This document shows, piece by piece, positions 1 through 7,187 of a stretch of 42,549 nt of DNA. The notes under the pieces are model-generated. The model was not told the DNA's origin. It was given only the letters and a program-made list of their open reading frames with translations, and did not search any database. Origin of the DNA: a virus; IMG/VR virus record IMGVR_UViG_3300033145_001465, positions 1 through 42,549 of that record. The stretch is one strand, 5' to 3'. The position numbers were made by a program, and so were the translations under genes. Every line of letters starts with the position of its first letter. The stretch's first letter is position 1.

Positions 1-2
1 TA

Positions 3-131
3 GACAGAGATGTAAATGCCACTAGAAATATACTTAAAATAGGGTTGGGAGAATCCGAATTTACGCTTGCGGAGAACTCCGTTAGGAGTTCAGAGAAGCA
101 AGAATATCCAAATGAAGCAAGGCTTTGTTAA
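3..131 (+). pseudogene. tnpB: 3' end of an IS200/IS605-type tnpB, cut by the window edge
   Basis: Read from base 3, the frame gives a peptide starting DRDVNATRNILKIG and stopping at TAA 129-131. This is the signature of the last RuvC motif of TnpB, the RNA-guided nuclease of IS200/IS605 elements, where the Asp of DRDVNA is catalytic, followed by a short basic/polar tail. The rest of the gene, if present, lies left of the window, so I cannot tell whether it is intact. Bases 1-34 are identical to 23809-23842, inside a second, deleted tnpB relic. By family knowledge, the stretch after the stop (132-182) would hold the element's right end and part of its guide RNA, but I cannot delimit either. 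Confidence 0.75.
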
Positions 132-182
132 ATGGGTAAGTCCAACTATACTGTTATTACTATCCTACATGGGGTGGCGTAA

Positions 183-1043
183 ATGTCTTTTTATAAGACC
201 GCAAAAGTTCCAGTTCTGGCGGTAGGCGACGTTGACGGTAGTTTTGGTAGGTTTAATAGTAGGTTAGCTGCGAAAACTGGTCAGGTGTCTCATTTTGCCC
301 GAGAGGGGCTTCATATTAATTTGAGTGACGTTTTAGATCGTGTCCATGATTTATATGATATTAGTCCGAATCCTAAAAATTATGGATTAGTGGCCGCAAG
401 GGCAAACTCAGTTGATGTTCCGAATGATAACGGAGACGCATTTCCACAGGTAGAACTTTTGAGATTCGATCCTCGTTTTGGCCGAAGAGTCTATCGAAGT
501 TATGAGTATCGACCGCACCACATTAACCACCGCTCGGAAAATCCAAAGCTAGCCCGCGGCGTAATAATAGACGCCCACTATAATGCTTCAGATCAATCCG
601 ATCACTTTATTGAAGCACTTGTCGCTTTCGACAAGGAAAAAGACCCAGTTTTAGCTCGGGGTATTAAGGCAGGAACAATCGATGGATTTTCGATGGGGTG
701 TTCCTGTGAGTACACGGTTTGTTCAGTTCCAGGATGTGAAAAGGTTGCGTACTCCCGTTCGGAGTTTTGTGACCATATACGAAACCAGAAAATGTCAAAG
801 GATCGTAAAACTGGTGCCCTAGTTTTTGAAAATTGTTATGGCGTTGAATTTGAAGAATTATCAAGTGTGGGAGATCCGGCAGATGGAACTGCCCGGACTA
901 CTGAATTACTTTTGGCAAGTCGGAATAGGTTATTATCGCAAGAGGATAGGCAAATTGTTCAAAGGTTTGCTCATCGATATCAGAATCGATTACCTGCCGA
1001 GGTTGTAAAAGCTTTGCAAATTGGTATGGAGGGTAAAGTTTAA
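183..1043 (+). CDS. Prohead (capsid maturation) serine protease with Cys-rich insert
   Basis: A 286-residue protein placed directly before scaffold- and capsid-type genes. The segment PHHINHRSENPKLARGVI (about 111-128) and IDGFSMGC (about 166-173) match the conserved His and Ser regions of phage prohead proteases of the HK97/T4 gp21 fold; candidate catalytic residues are His112/113/116 and Ser170. The later SSVGDPADGTA is also typical. Such proteases cleave scaffold and capsid N-termini during head maturation. Just after the Ser is a Cys/His cluster (C173, C175, C180, C185, C196, H198) that looks metal-binding. The start follows a GGGGTGG stretch at ordinary spacing. The stop overlaps the next ATG as TAATG, suggesting translational coupling. 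Family assignment rests on motifs read by eye. Confidence 0.75.
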   Translation: MSFYKTAKVPVLAVGDVDGSFGRFNSRLAAKTGQVSHFAREGLHINLSDVLDRVHDLYDISPNPKNYGLVAARANSVDVPNDNGDAFPQVELLRFDPRFGRRVYRSYEYRPHHINHRSENPKLARGVIIDAHYNASDQSDHFIEALVAFDKEKDPVLARGIKAGTIDGFSMGCSCEYTVCSVPGCEKVAYSRSEFCDHIRNQKMSKDRKTGALVFENCYGVEFEELSSVGDPADGTARTTELLLASRNRLLSQEDRQIVQRFAHRYQNRLPAEVVKALQIGMEGKV

Positions 1044-3313
1044 TGAAATTGACTGCAAAGGATCTTATAAACGAGGAACGTACAGAGAAAGTCGGAGGGG
1101 TATATCCGGAACTTGAAGCCGAATCTCGAGGTTTAGAGGAAGAATCTTTACGAAATAAACGGCGATCAGCGGGTCGGGTTGCTCAAGATAATATTCAAGA
1201 GGGAGATTCGGTAGTGATGAAGGGTTTAACTACTTCTGCTCCTGGTACTGTAATTGAAGTTGATTTGGATCATCATATTCCGGAGGCGAAGGTTAAGTGG
1301 GAAGATGGAACGTCTGGTATTTACGCACTTAGTCAGATAGAGAAACAAGCGGGTCGGGTTGCTCAAATGTCCATGTCGACTGGCGAGGAACGATCGATCG
1401 AAGATTATAAAGACGATAAAGAGGAAGAAGAGGAAGGCCAGTTTAGTGAAGAGGAGGTTGGAATAATGGCGAAGAAATACCCGTATGCTGGGTTATACAA
1501 GAATGTAAAGGTTTCCCGTAAAGCAGGGACTGGATGGTTTACTGTAAGCAATGGAGATAGGGTAGTCGCCTTGGTTCCAGTTCCACGGGATTTACAAGCA
1601 CGAAAAATCACTCCTGATGTTTATGCGAATCAGATCTTAAGGATGATTGCAAGCACGGGTATGGTTAAGACGATCAAACGGTTTGCAGGGCGGATTGCTC
1701 AGTCATCTGATCCTGGCGTTGTGGGAAGCGGAGATAGAGACTTTATCCCGGCCTCTGATCCGGCCTCTGATCAGTCAATATTACCTCGATCTGATTCAGA
1801 TATGATGGTGAAACGAATGCCTGGTCCTGGAGGTACAACTCTTACCGAACAGGGTGATGCTAGAATGAAACACGACCCAAGGGGTATTGGGAACAGTGCT
1901 ATCGACGGTAGAGATACTGATATGCTTGGTGAGACAGCACCGCCTTTGCCTTTGAATGTGACTCAAATGCCCGGTAGTGATATGAGGGAGAAAAGGCTGC
2001 CAAAATCTGTTGACGATAATGTTTTATTTGGTGGTGGTAACGATATGAGATCAGCATCTATTCAGGATTTGCTGGTACACAAAGCTCAGAAAGATGAGGA
2101 CGACGAGAAAGAAAAGGATAAAGAAGATGAGAAAGAGGCTCGTCGGATGAACCCTCATGTACTAGCAGCAATATTGGCAGCTCGGAAAGCTCAAAATAGA
2201 TCTGGACCTGAAACACTACCTTTGCCTGATCCTGATCCTGATCCTGGACCTGAAACACTACCTTTGCCTGATCCTGATCCTGAAATCCCTGGCCAGATCC
2301 CTGACCCAGAAAGTCCGTTTCCCGAACCTGGCCCTGAAATTCCTGGTCCTATAAAGCCAGTACCTATGTCTGCCAGACGAAATCCTTGGTTTAATAGGCA
2401 ATCGGGATCGTTATGGGATACGATTATTGCTCCAATTAAACCTTCGGGGCCGGGGACAATAAATCGACCTTCACAGGAACAGTTGGAACAGGTTGAGGAT
2501 ACAGGGCAACCGACCCCAGAACCGACCCCAGAACCGACCCCAGAACCAACTCCTGAACCTGAAAAGCCCTACGTACCACCGCCGATTTTGGGCCAAAGGA
2601 GTACGGACTTGGTAATTGCGGAGTCTGATTTTCAAGGCGTTATATCTGATCTGGAAGCTCACATGGCAAAGAAAAATGAAAAGGTGTTAGCTACATTTAA
2701 GAAAGCATATACCGAACGCTTCGCCCGCTCAATCTTGCTTGCCTCTGATCGTCAGAGGTTGAATCAGGAAACATGCGCTTTAAAGGTTGCAATGGGCGAT
2801 ACGCTTTATGAGCCTAAGAGGCTTGCAGGTGTACCTCTAGAAGGTTTTAACGAAGATGATATTTATATGTTAGTTGAGGCGGCTTTTGACACGGGATTAA
2901 CTCCGTTTGTTCAATCATTGATACGCCAGGCAATGAAGTTCTTGGATATGCCTCAGGAAGCTTTTTTGGCAATTGAAGCCGATTCAAAGAACTTGAGGCC
3001 TGTTCGAGTGGCCAAGGACGACGAGGACGAAGAAGAAAAGGAAGAAGAAGATAAAGAGGCCAGGCGTAGATTAGCAGCCGACGAAAAAGAGGATGAGGAC
3101 GAAAAAGACGAAGAAGAGAAAGATATGGATTATGGCGATAAAGATGCAAGGATGTACAATCGGTTAGCTGCAAAGGCTGCCCAAGGAAATATGCATCTTG
3201 CCGCCACCCCGACAGTCCATCCAGCTGGTTTGTCACGGCGGCATCCCAATTTACGCACGGCATTAAGGGGAACTCCCCTTGAAGAGAGGTACCCGAAACT
3301 GCTAAATGGTTAG
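1043..3313 (+). CDS. Large acidic low-complexity scaffold-like head protein
   Basis: A 756-residue protein between protease and capsid genes, where phages keep their scaffold. It is modular: charged N-terminus; a small SH3/KOW-like segment (about 50-100, EGDSVVMKG ... AKVKWEDGTSGIYAL); an acidic run (about 120-140); a second basic/aromatic globular segment (about 144-210); Pro/Asp/Glu repeats (about 385-520); a helical segment (about 530-660); and more Glu/Asp/Lys runs near the end. AGR[VI]AQ occurs three times, at about 43, 103 and 215. The next recognisable gene, the decoration-like one, starts 46 bases downstream. Scaffold function is inferred from position, acidity and low complexity; I recognise no named family. 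It could instead be an internal head protein. Confidence 0.5.
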   Translation: MKLTAKDLINEERTEKVGGVYPELEAESRGLEEESLRNKRRSAGRVAQDNIQEGDSVVMKGLTTSAPGTVIEVDLDHHIPEAKVKWEDGTSGIYALSQIEKQAGRVAQMSMSTGEERSIEDYKDDKEEEEEGQFSEEEVGIMAKKYPYAGLYKNVKVSRKAGTGWFTVSNGDRVVALVPVPRDLQARKITPDVYANQILRMIASTGMVKTIKRFAGRIAQSSDPGVVGSGDRDFIPASDPASDQSILPRSDSDMMVKRMPGPGGTTLTEQGDARMKHDPRGIGNSAIDGRDTDMLGETAPPLPLNVTQMPGSDMREKRLPKSVDDNVLFGGGNDMRSASIQDLLVHKAQKDEDDEKEKDKEDEKEARRMNPHVLAAILAARKAQNRSGPETLPLPDPDPDPGPETLPLPDPDPEIPGQIPDPESPFPEPGPEIPGPIKPVPMSARRNPWFNRQSGSLWDTIIAPIKPSGPGTINRPSQEQLEQVEDTGQPTPEPTPEPTPEPTPEPEKPYVPPPILGQRSTDLVIAESDFQGVISDLEAHMAKKNEKVLATFKKAYTERFARSILLASDRQRLNQETCALKVAMGDTLYEPKRLAGVPLEGFNEDDIYMLVEAAFDTGLTPFVQSLIRQAMKFLDMPQEAFLAIEADSKNLRPVRVAKDDEDEEEKEEEDKEARRRLAADEKEDEDEKDEEEKDMDYGDKDARMYNRLAAKAAQGNMHLAATPTVHPAGLSRRHPNLRTALRGTPLEERYPKLLNG
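2204..2283 (+). repeat. 42-base tandem duplication encoding Pro-Asp repeats
   Basis: A 42-base unit starting GGACCTGAAACACTACC is repeated almost twice in tandem (units begin at 2204 and 2246), itself ending in six-base CCTGAT iterations. It encodes GPETLPLPDPDPDP-type peptide in the scaffold-like gene and keeps the reading frame. Confidence 0.9.
2510..2557 (+). repeat. 12-base tandem repeat encoding Pro-Thr-Pro-Glu
   Basis: Three exact copies of CCGACCCCAGAA followed by one degenerate copy (CCAACTCCTGAA), encoding PTPE units in the Pro-rich linker of the scaffold-like gene. The 12-base period preserves frame. Confidence 0.9.
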
Positions 3314-3359
3314 TAGTTTTGCGAGTCATAAAATACTAATTGAAAGGAGGTGACAAAGT

Positions 3360-4115
3360 ATGACAACAGGAAGATTAGAAGCGTTTCCAAGTGCGAATTT
3401 TCCGTTTGCTAACGGTCTTGATTTAGGTCGTTCGGTAATTGGGAGGTCTCTTGGAGCTTATGAGGCGGAACCGACGGCAACGTTTAGGGCTGGTATGCTT
3501 GTATCTCGTAACAGTTCAGGGCTTATTATACCCTCTGTTGGCGCCGATCCAATTGGCGTAGCAAAGTGGAATAAATCACTGGTCTTGAAAGCGGCTATCA
3601 TTGATGAGCCCGTTACTCTCGTTGCAACAACTGCGAGCAATCTTGCTCACGCAACCGTGGAAAATGTAAAGGTGACTGACATCACCGGAGTTACGACCTA
3701 TACTGTCACGACTGATTATGTCATTAATGCAACTAATGGAACGATCACTCGTAATGGTACTGGAGCAATTACATCCGGACAGACTGTTCTGGTAACCTAC
3801 ACGTATCAGCTGACTGAAACGAACCTTGAATTCCAGGGTAGGAACTTCTTTAACTTCATTGACGATGTCAGCAATCAGGCTGGTCGTATAGCAGTGATTC
3901 AGGATTGGAGTTTATTGTTTACTACTCAGTATGATACTTCGAATGCATTCGCGGTGAATACTCTGCTCTATTCTGGTGGAGGAGTGACATCAGCCTTAAT
4001 TGGTCTGTTTAGCACGGATTCTGGTGAAGGGCCAGTGGTTGGCAAGGTAGCCCAGGTCCCGACAGCATCTGACCCGTTCTTAGGTGTTGAAATGGGAGGT
4101 AATCCGTCAGCGTAA
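3360..4115 (+). CDS. Putative capsid decoration/stabilisation protein
   Basis: A 251-residue protein immediately upstream of the major capsid gene, the usual place for a decoration protein. It has a very strong SD (AAAGGAGGTGA, 8 bases before the ATG), fitting an abundant structural protein. Residues about 80-155 look like a beta-sandwich insert (VTTYTVTTDYVINATNGTI ... GQTVLVTYTYQ), a module common in phage virion proteins. The rest is Gly/Ala/Ser-rich with no Cys. AGRIA at about 172 resembles the repeated peptide of the scaffold-like protein. Function is inferred from position, SD strength and composition. Confidence 0.5.
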   Translation: MTTGRLEAFPSANFPFANGLDLGRSVIGRSLGAYEAEPTATFRAGMLVSRNSSGLIIPSVGADPIGVAKWNKSLVLKAAIIDEPVTLVATTASNLAHATVENVKVTDITGVTTYTVTTDYVINATNGTITRNGTGAITSGQTVLVTYTYQLTETNLEFQGRNFFNFIDDVSNQAGRIAVIQDWSLLFTTQYDTSNAFAVNTLLYSGGGVTSALIGLFSTDSGEGPVVGKVAQVPTASDPFLGVEMGGNPSA

Positions 4116-4153
4116 ACCGATAATAAATTTAATTGAGAGGAGGTGAAAGAAAA

Positions 4154-5299
4154 ATGACAGGTAATCCATATCGCAGTAAATCCATTCCGTTCAAAATACC
4201 GAATACTGCAAGTCGTAAAGACGAGAAAATGTATCACGAGGGGACATATAATCCTCACGCATTCGGCGGAAGAACTGAATTGGGTCAGGCAGTAGCATCA
4301 CCTGATAGTCGCATGTTTGATAAGAAAGGCCAGATCAACGCATACGACAATAAGGATGCACTGAATCAGATCGCCTACTTGCTTAATGGTTTAACCCGTG
4401 AGACGCCGGTCAGGCAAGCCCGTAGAGAGGACACGATGTCCAAAGAGGCTCGTAGGGATATTCTGCTCAGCGCTTTGAAGGATCCGACTGGAGAAGGGTT
4501 TGCTATCGTTGGTCAGGAGTTGTTACTCCCGATCAAAGATATCATTGATTACGAAGGTTGGGCTCGGAAAATCTATCGGGTTCGTCCGTTAGCTCAGGGT
4601 GAGCTGTTCCGTATTGCCAAGGATGTCCGTTCAACCGCATGGGTGGTAGGACAGGATGGTCAGGCAATCGAATCCAGGGTCTATGGTCGGTACATTCAGC
4701 CGAGCGAGTTTAAGATTGCTTCGTTCCCTACGGTGGACATTGCTGATATCTATCAGATGAACTTTGATGTTCTGGATAGAGCTCAGGATACTGCCAGACA
4801 AGAGGTCGAACTCCAGGAGGACAAAGCGGCTCTCGCACTGTTGGATCGTGCAGCCCAGACTGTAAATGCCGAGACGTTTTTCTCGACTCTTAGTATTGGA
4901 CCGTTCGAAGATGTTCGGTACCAGGTTGAGCGTTGGAGACTCGTCGTCGAGAAGTTCCTCATTAATCGTGCGGAACTGTCCGATATTGTGAAAACAATGA
5001 GTGCATCGGTAGACCCAGTGACGGAACGTGAATTGATTCTTGCTGGTTACATTGGAAGTATTTTGAATGCGCAGATCATAACTGCCGCAGGCACGGGCGT
5101 TGAAGAGGTAGTTCCGGCTGGAACATTTTATGCTATTACGGGTTCGGAGTATCTTGGTGAAGAGGGAGTTCGTGTTGAACTGTTCAGTGAGCCGTTCAAT
5201 AAATACTCGAACCAGGAACTCGTTAAAGGTTGGGCATTTGCAGAGATCGTCGGATTCGGAATCTCGAATTCTCGGTCTGTTGCCAGAGGTACCAAGTAG
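4154..5299 (+). CDS. Major capsid protein, HK97-like fold
   Basis: A 381-residue protein after protease, scaffold-like and decoration-like genes and before a strong terminator, which is the classic position of the major capsid protein. The first 100 or so residues are polar and charged (N-arm/delta-domain type, with KEARRDILLSALKDPTGEGF near 98-117). The main body contains an E-loop-like stretch and a helical spine (DRAQDTARQEVELQEDKAAL). I chose ATG 4154 because AGGAGGTG lies 8 bases before it; the frame is open back to TTG 4133, but that start would place the SD inside the gene. The leader GGAGGTGAAAGAAAA recurs exactly before the tail-tube gene. Mature N-terminus is unknown; processing by the upstream protease is expected. 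Confidence 0.75.
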   Translation: MTGNPYRSKSIPFKIPNTASRKDEKMYHEGTYNPHAFGGRTELGQAVASPDSRMFDKKGQINAYDNKDALNQIAYLLNGLTRETPVRQARREDTMSKEARRDILLSALKDPTGEGFAIVGQELLLPIKDIIDYEGWARKIYRVRPLAQGELFRIAKDVRSTAWVVGQDGQAIESRVYGRYIQPSEFKIASFPTVDIADIYQMNFDVLDRAQDTARQEVELQEDKAALALLDRAAQTVNAETFFSTLSIGPFEDVRYQVERWRLVVEKFLINRAELSDIVKTMSASVDPVTERELILAGYIGSILNAQIITAAGTGVEEVVPAGTFYAITGSEYLGEEGVRVELFSEPFNKYSNQELVKGWAFAEIVGFGISNSRSVARGTK

Positions 5300-5325
5300 T
5301 ATCCGTAATCGAAACCACTAACTTA

Positions 5326-5360
5326 GTAAGGGCGGCCTGATAATTGGTGGCCGCCCTTAC
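5326..5360 (+). terminator. Strong terminator after the capsid gene
   Basis: A perfect 12-bp GC-rich stem (GTAAGGGCGGCC at 5326-5337 pairing with GGCCGCCCTTAC at 5349-5360) with an 11-base loop, then TTTATAAC. It sits 26 bases after the capsid stop codon and could reduce read-through from the head operon. The stem is symmetrical, so it may act on both strands. Confidence 0.8.
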
Positions 5361-5412
5361 TTTATAACTAACCTGATAAACATCAGAGGCCATTAGCAGT
5401 GGGGATGTAAGT

Positions 5413-6357
5413 TTGAATGATGAAAGCAGCGATTCGAGAACAAGGTCAGAGGTTATTGTCGTTGACAAGGACGGTACGTTTTTATTATCGACGAACCCTG
5501 CCAAAGCTCGTAAGCTACTGAAAAGTAAAGCTGCGGTCTTAATTCAGAAACACCCGCCTGCAATAAAACTGAAGCGAAAAGTTGATTCGCCAGATGTCAG
5601 GAGGAGAAACAAAATGCAAATTCCAAGTTTTACAAAGTTTTTTAGTAAAGAGAAAGATATTTATATCCAGAACGTATCTGGAGGAGTAGTGAGCATGGTT
5701 TTTGGTACTGGAGAACACCAGGAGCCATATACCTTGCAAAATTCAAGAGATCCCGTCATACTTACGAATTTTATTCCGTTTGCTAAGATTAAAGAAAGCA
5801 CAGATTTTCGTAAGATGGCCACGAATGTCCCACCACGTATTGCCGTTTTAACTGAAAAGGAGTATGAAGCCTATTATGCTCGTAAACAGAATATCACTGG
5901 TAAATCCGACGAAGAGTTGAAAAGGGAAGCTGAGCAGGCGAGAATAACTTTTCAGAATCGTCAGAACAAGGTTGATGAGGCTCCGCCAGCTCCGATTCAT
6001 AAAGTGGTTGAGGATGGGAAGTATCAGGGAGAAAAGAAGCGAGTCGAGCCTTTGGAAATAATCCTAGAAGGGGAGACGATTAATCCTCGACTTTTGGGAG
6101 TATGTCAGAAGGTTTCAAGGGAGATCCCACAAGATAAGTGGCCCCCAGCAATTCAAGTTTTGGAAGAGTTGCAGACAATAGCAGATACTGTAGCACTATC
6201 TAGTGAGGATTTGGATTATATTCGTGCGAACGTCCCTTTTAAGACAGTGAGGAAGTGGGCACAGAATTTTCAAAATGCACTTGCAGCAGCGGAAGAAATT
6301 GATGACGGTCTGGATGAGGTTTTAGAAGAGGCTTCTCAGGAGTCCGTCGTAACATAG
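5413..6357 (+). CDS. Phage protein with IscB-type PLMP (RRXRR) N-terminal domain
   Basis: A 314-residue frame opened by TTG 5413. Residues 13-56 (VIVVDKDGTFLLSTNPAKAR, then KLLKSKAAVLIQ ... PPAIKLKRKV) match the layout of the PLMP/RRXRR domain at the N-terminus of IscB nucleases: beta strand, LM-P-like turn, P-x-KARKLL helix, KA-V strand, P-x-xI-L. No RuvC or HNH part follows. Residues 68-314 form a different domain with KFFSKEKDIYIQNVSGGVVSM and a helical, charged C-terminus, more like a virion or assembly protein. A second ATG at 5614 (Met68) has its own GAGGAG SD 7 bases upstream, so a PLMP-less 247-residue product is likely, and may be the main one. The gene stands alone between two terminators. 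Function unknown. Confidence 0.7.
   Translation: MNDESSDSRTRSEVIVVDKDGTFLLSTNPAKARKLLKSKAAVLIQKHPPAIKLKRKVDSPDVRRRNKMQIPSFTKFFSKEKDIYIQNVSGGVVSMVFGTGEHQEPYTLQNSRDPVILTNFIPFAKIKESTDFRKMATNVPPRIAVLTEKEYEAYYARKQNITGKSDEELKREAEQARITFQNRQNKVDEAPPAPIHKVVEDGKYQGEKKRVEPLEIILEGETINPRLLGVCQKVSREIPQDKWPPAIQVLEELQTIADTVALSSEDLDYIRANVPFKTVRKWAQNFQNALAAAEEIDDGLDEVLEEASQESVVT
5601..5616 (+). promoter_or_regulatory. Internal ribosome binding site and second start (ATG 5614)
   Basis: GAGGAG at 5601-5606, preceded by CAG, lies 7 bases before an in-frame ATG at 5614, inside the reading frame opened at TTG 5413. It falls right after the PLMP-like domain and before the second domain, and is better than the site serving TTG 5413. 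It would give a separate shorter protein. Confidence 0.65.
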
Positions 6358-6360
6358 TTA

Positions 6361-6387
6361 TAGGGGCTAGGGTAACCCTAGCCCTAT
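6361..6387 (+). terminator. Terminator-like hairpin
   Basis: GGGCTAGGG (6364-6372) pairs perfectly with CCCTAGCCC (6376-6384) around a 3-base loop, followed by TATTCTATAAAG. It begins a few bases after the stop of the PLMP-domain gene and precedes a fresh SD and start. The T-run is weak, so efficiency is uncertain. Confidence 0.65.
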
Positions 6388-6407
6388 TCTATAAAGTGAG
6401 GTAGAGT

Positions 6408-6779
6408 ATGGCGGATCCAATTGTTTTTGAGGTCATGGGGAGCTTAGGCACCCCAGAATTTTGGGAGAGGTATATTGCAGAGGCTGCAGCTGGACTCCAG
6501 TTTGATGGGACTGCAGGGCAAGGGAAATTTTCATGGGTAGATAGTAGGGGACGAACTTTTGGGCGGTTGTTGCTTGCTGTGGGATCTGAGTCTAAGGCCG
6601 TTACTTTTAATATTGTCGATACGTTAGCACGGAAGTGGCCACTTGATTTTCGTACTGCATCAACTGATACTCGAATAATTATTACTGGCGATATAGTATT
6701 GGAACCTACTGAATACTTAGAGCTGATTACAACTGGTGCAACAGCAGCCATGTATGCTACATTATTATTGAAGAGGTAA
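6408..6779 (+). CDS. Small virion-region protein, unknown
   Basis: A 123-residue protein with GAGGTAGAG as SD before ATG. It is soluble in character, with no Cys, alternating hydrophobic/polar segments (KFSWVDSRGRTFGRLLLAVG, TRIIITGDIVLEPTEYLEL) suggesting a beta-rich fold. It is the first gene after the 6361-6387 hairpin, and is followed 5 bases later by another small beta-rich protein, so the pair may be co-translated. I do not recognise the family; a minor head or decoration role is a guess from its location. Confidence 0.5.
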   Translation: MADPIVFEVMGSLGTPEFWERYIAEAAAGLQFDGTAGQGKFSWVDSRGRTFGRLLLAVGSESKAVTFNIVDTLARKWPLDFRTASTDTRIIITGDIVLEPTEYLELITTGATAAMYATLLLKR

Positions 6780-6784
6780 TTATT

Positions 6785-7186
6785 ATGGGTGGAGAACTAT
6801 TAAAAATTGTCAGTGGTTTGATTGAACAGGGTGACGTTACAATCGATAATCCGTCTATTGAGGTTGAGATTAATGCTGGTAATGATAGTATTATGGTTGG
6901 ATCACAGACGGATGGAGCAAGTGGTCGGTATAACGAGGATATTAGTTCAGCAGTAGCCCCAAGTTGGGGAAGCGTTGAAGCTATTGGGTTCCAGACTCAG
7001 GCGATTATGTTTCAAAACATGGGTGATGAGGCAGTGGAAATAAGTTTTGACGGTGTTAATATAGAAATAAACCTTAGTGCACATGGTAATGCAGGGGACG
7101 CTAAAACGTGTGATAATAGGCACGAGACTGGGTTCTATGTTCGAAGTGTTACTGGCAGTAAGGTACTTCATGTAGAGGCTTGGTAA
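6785..7186 (+). CDS. Small beta-rich virion protein, unknown
   Basis: A 133-residue protein with AGAGG as SD. The C-terminal half, QAIMFQNMGDEAVEISFDGV ... NRHETGFYVRSVTGSKVLHVEAW, resembles small jelly-roll-like proteins found among phage head and fibre genes (pattern N-x-SFDG, then a final strand ending in V-x-AW). One base separates it from the next gene. Role in the virion surface is inferred from this pattern and from neighbours; the family is not certain. Confidence 0.5.
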   Translation: MGGELLKIVSGLIEQGDVTIDNPSIEVEINAGNDSIMVGSQTDGASGRYNEDISSAVAPSWGSVEAIGFQTQAIMFQNMGDEAVEISFDGVNIEINLSAHGNAGDAKTCDNRHETGFYVRSVTGSKVLHVEAW

Positions 7187-7187
7187 G

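Noticed and set aside
2847-3329. 160-codon open frame on the minus strand
   Set aside because: It mirrors the GA-rich acidic codons of the scaffold-like gene; such sequence has few stops in the opposite frame. No SD, and the product is Leu/Pro/Arg-rich noise.
4133-4153. TTG start for the capsid gene
   Set aside because: It would put the strong AGGAGGTG inside the coding region; ATG 4154 has ideal spacing.
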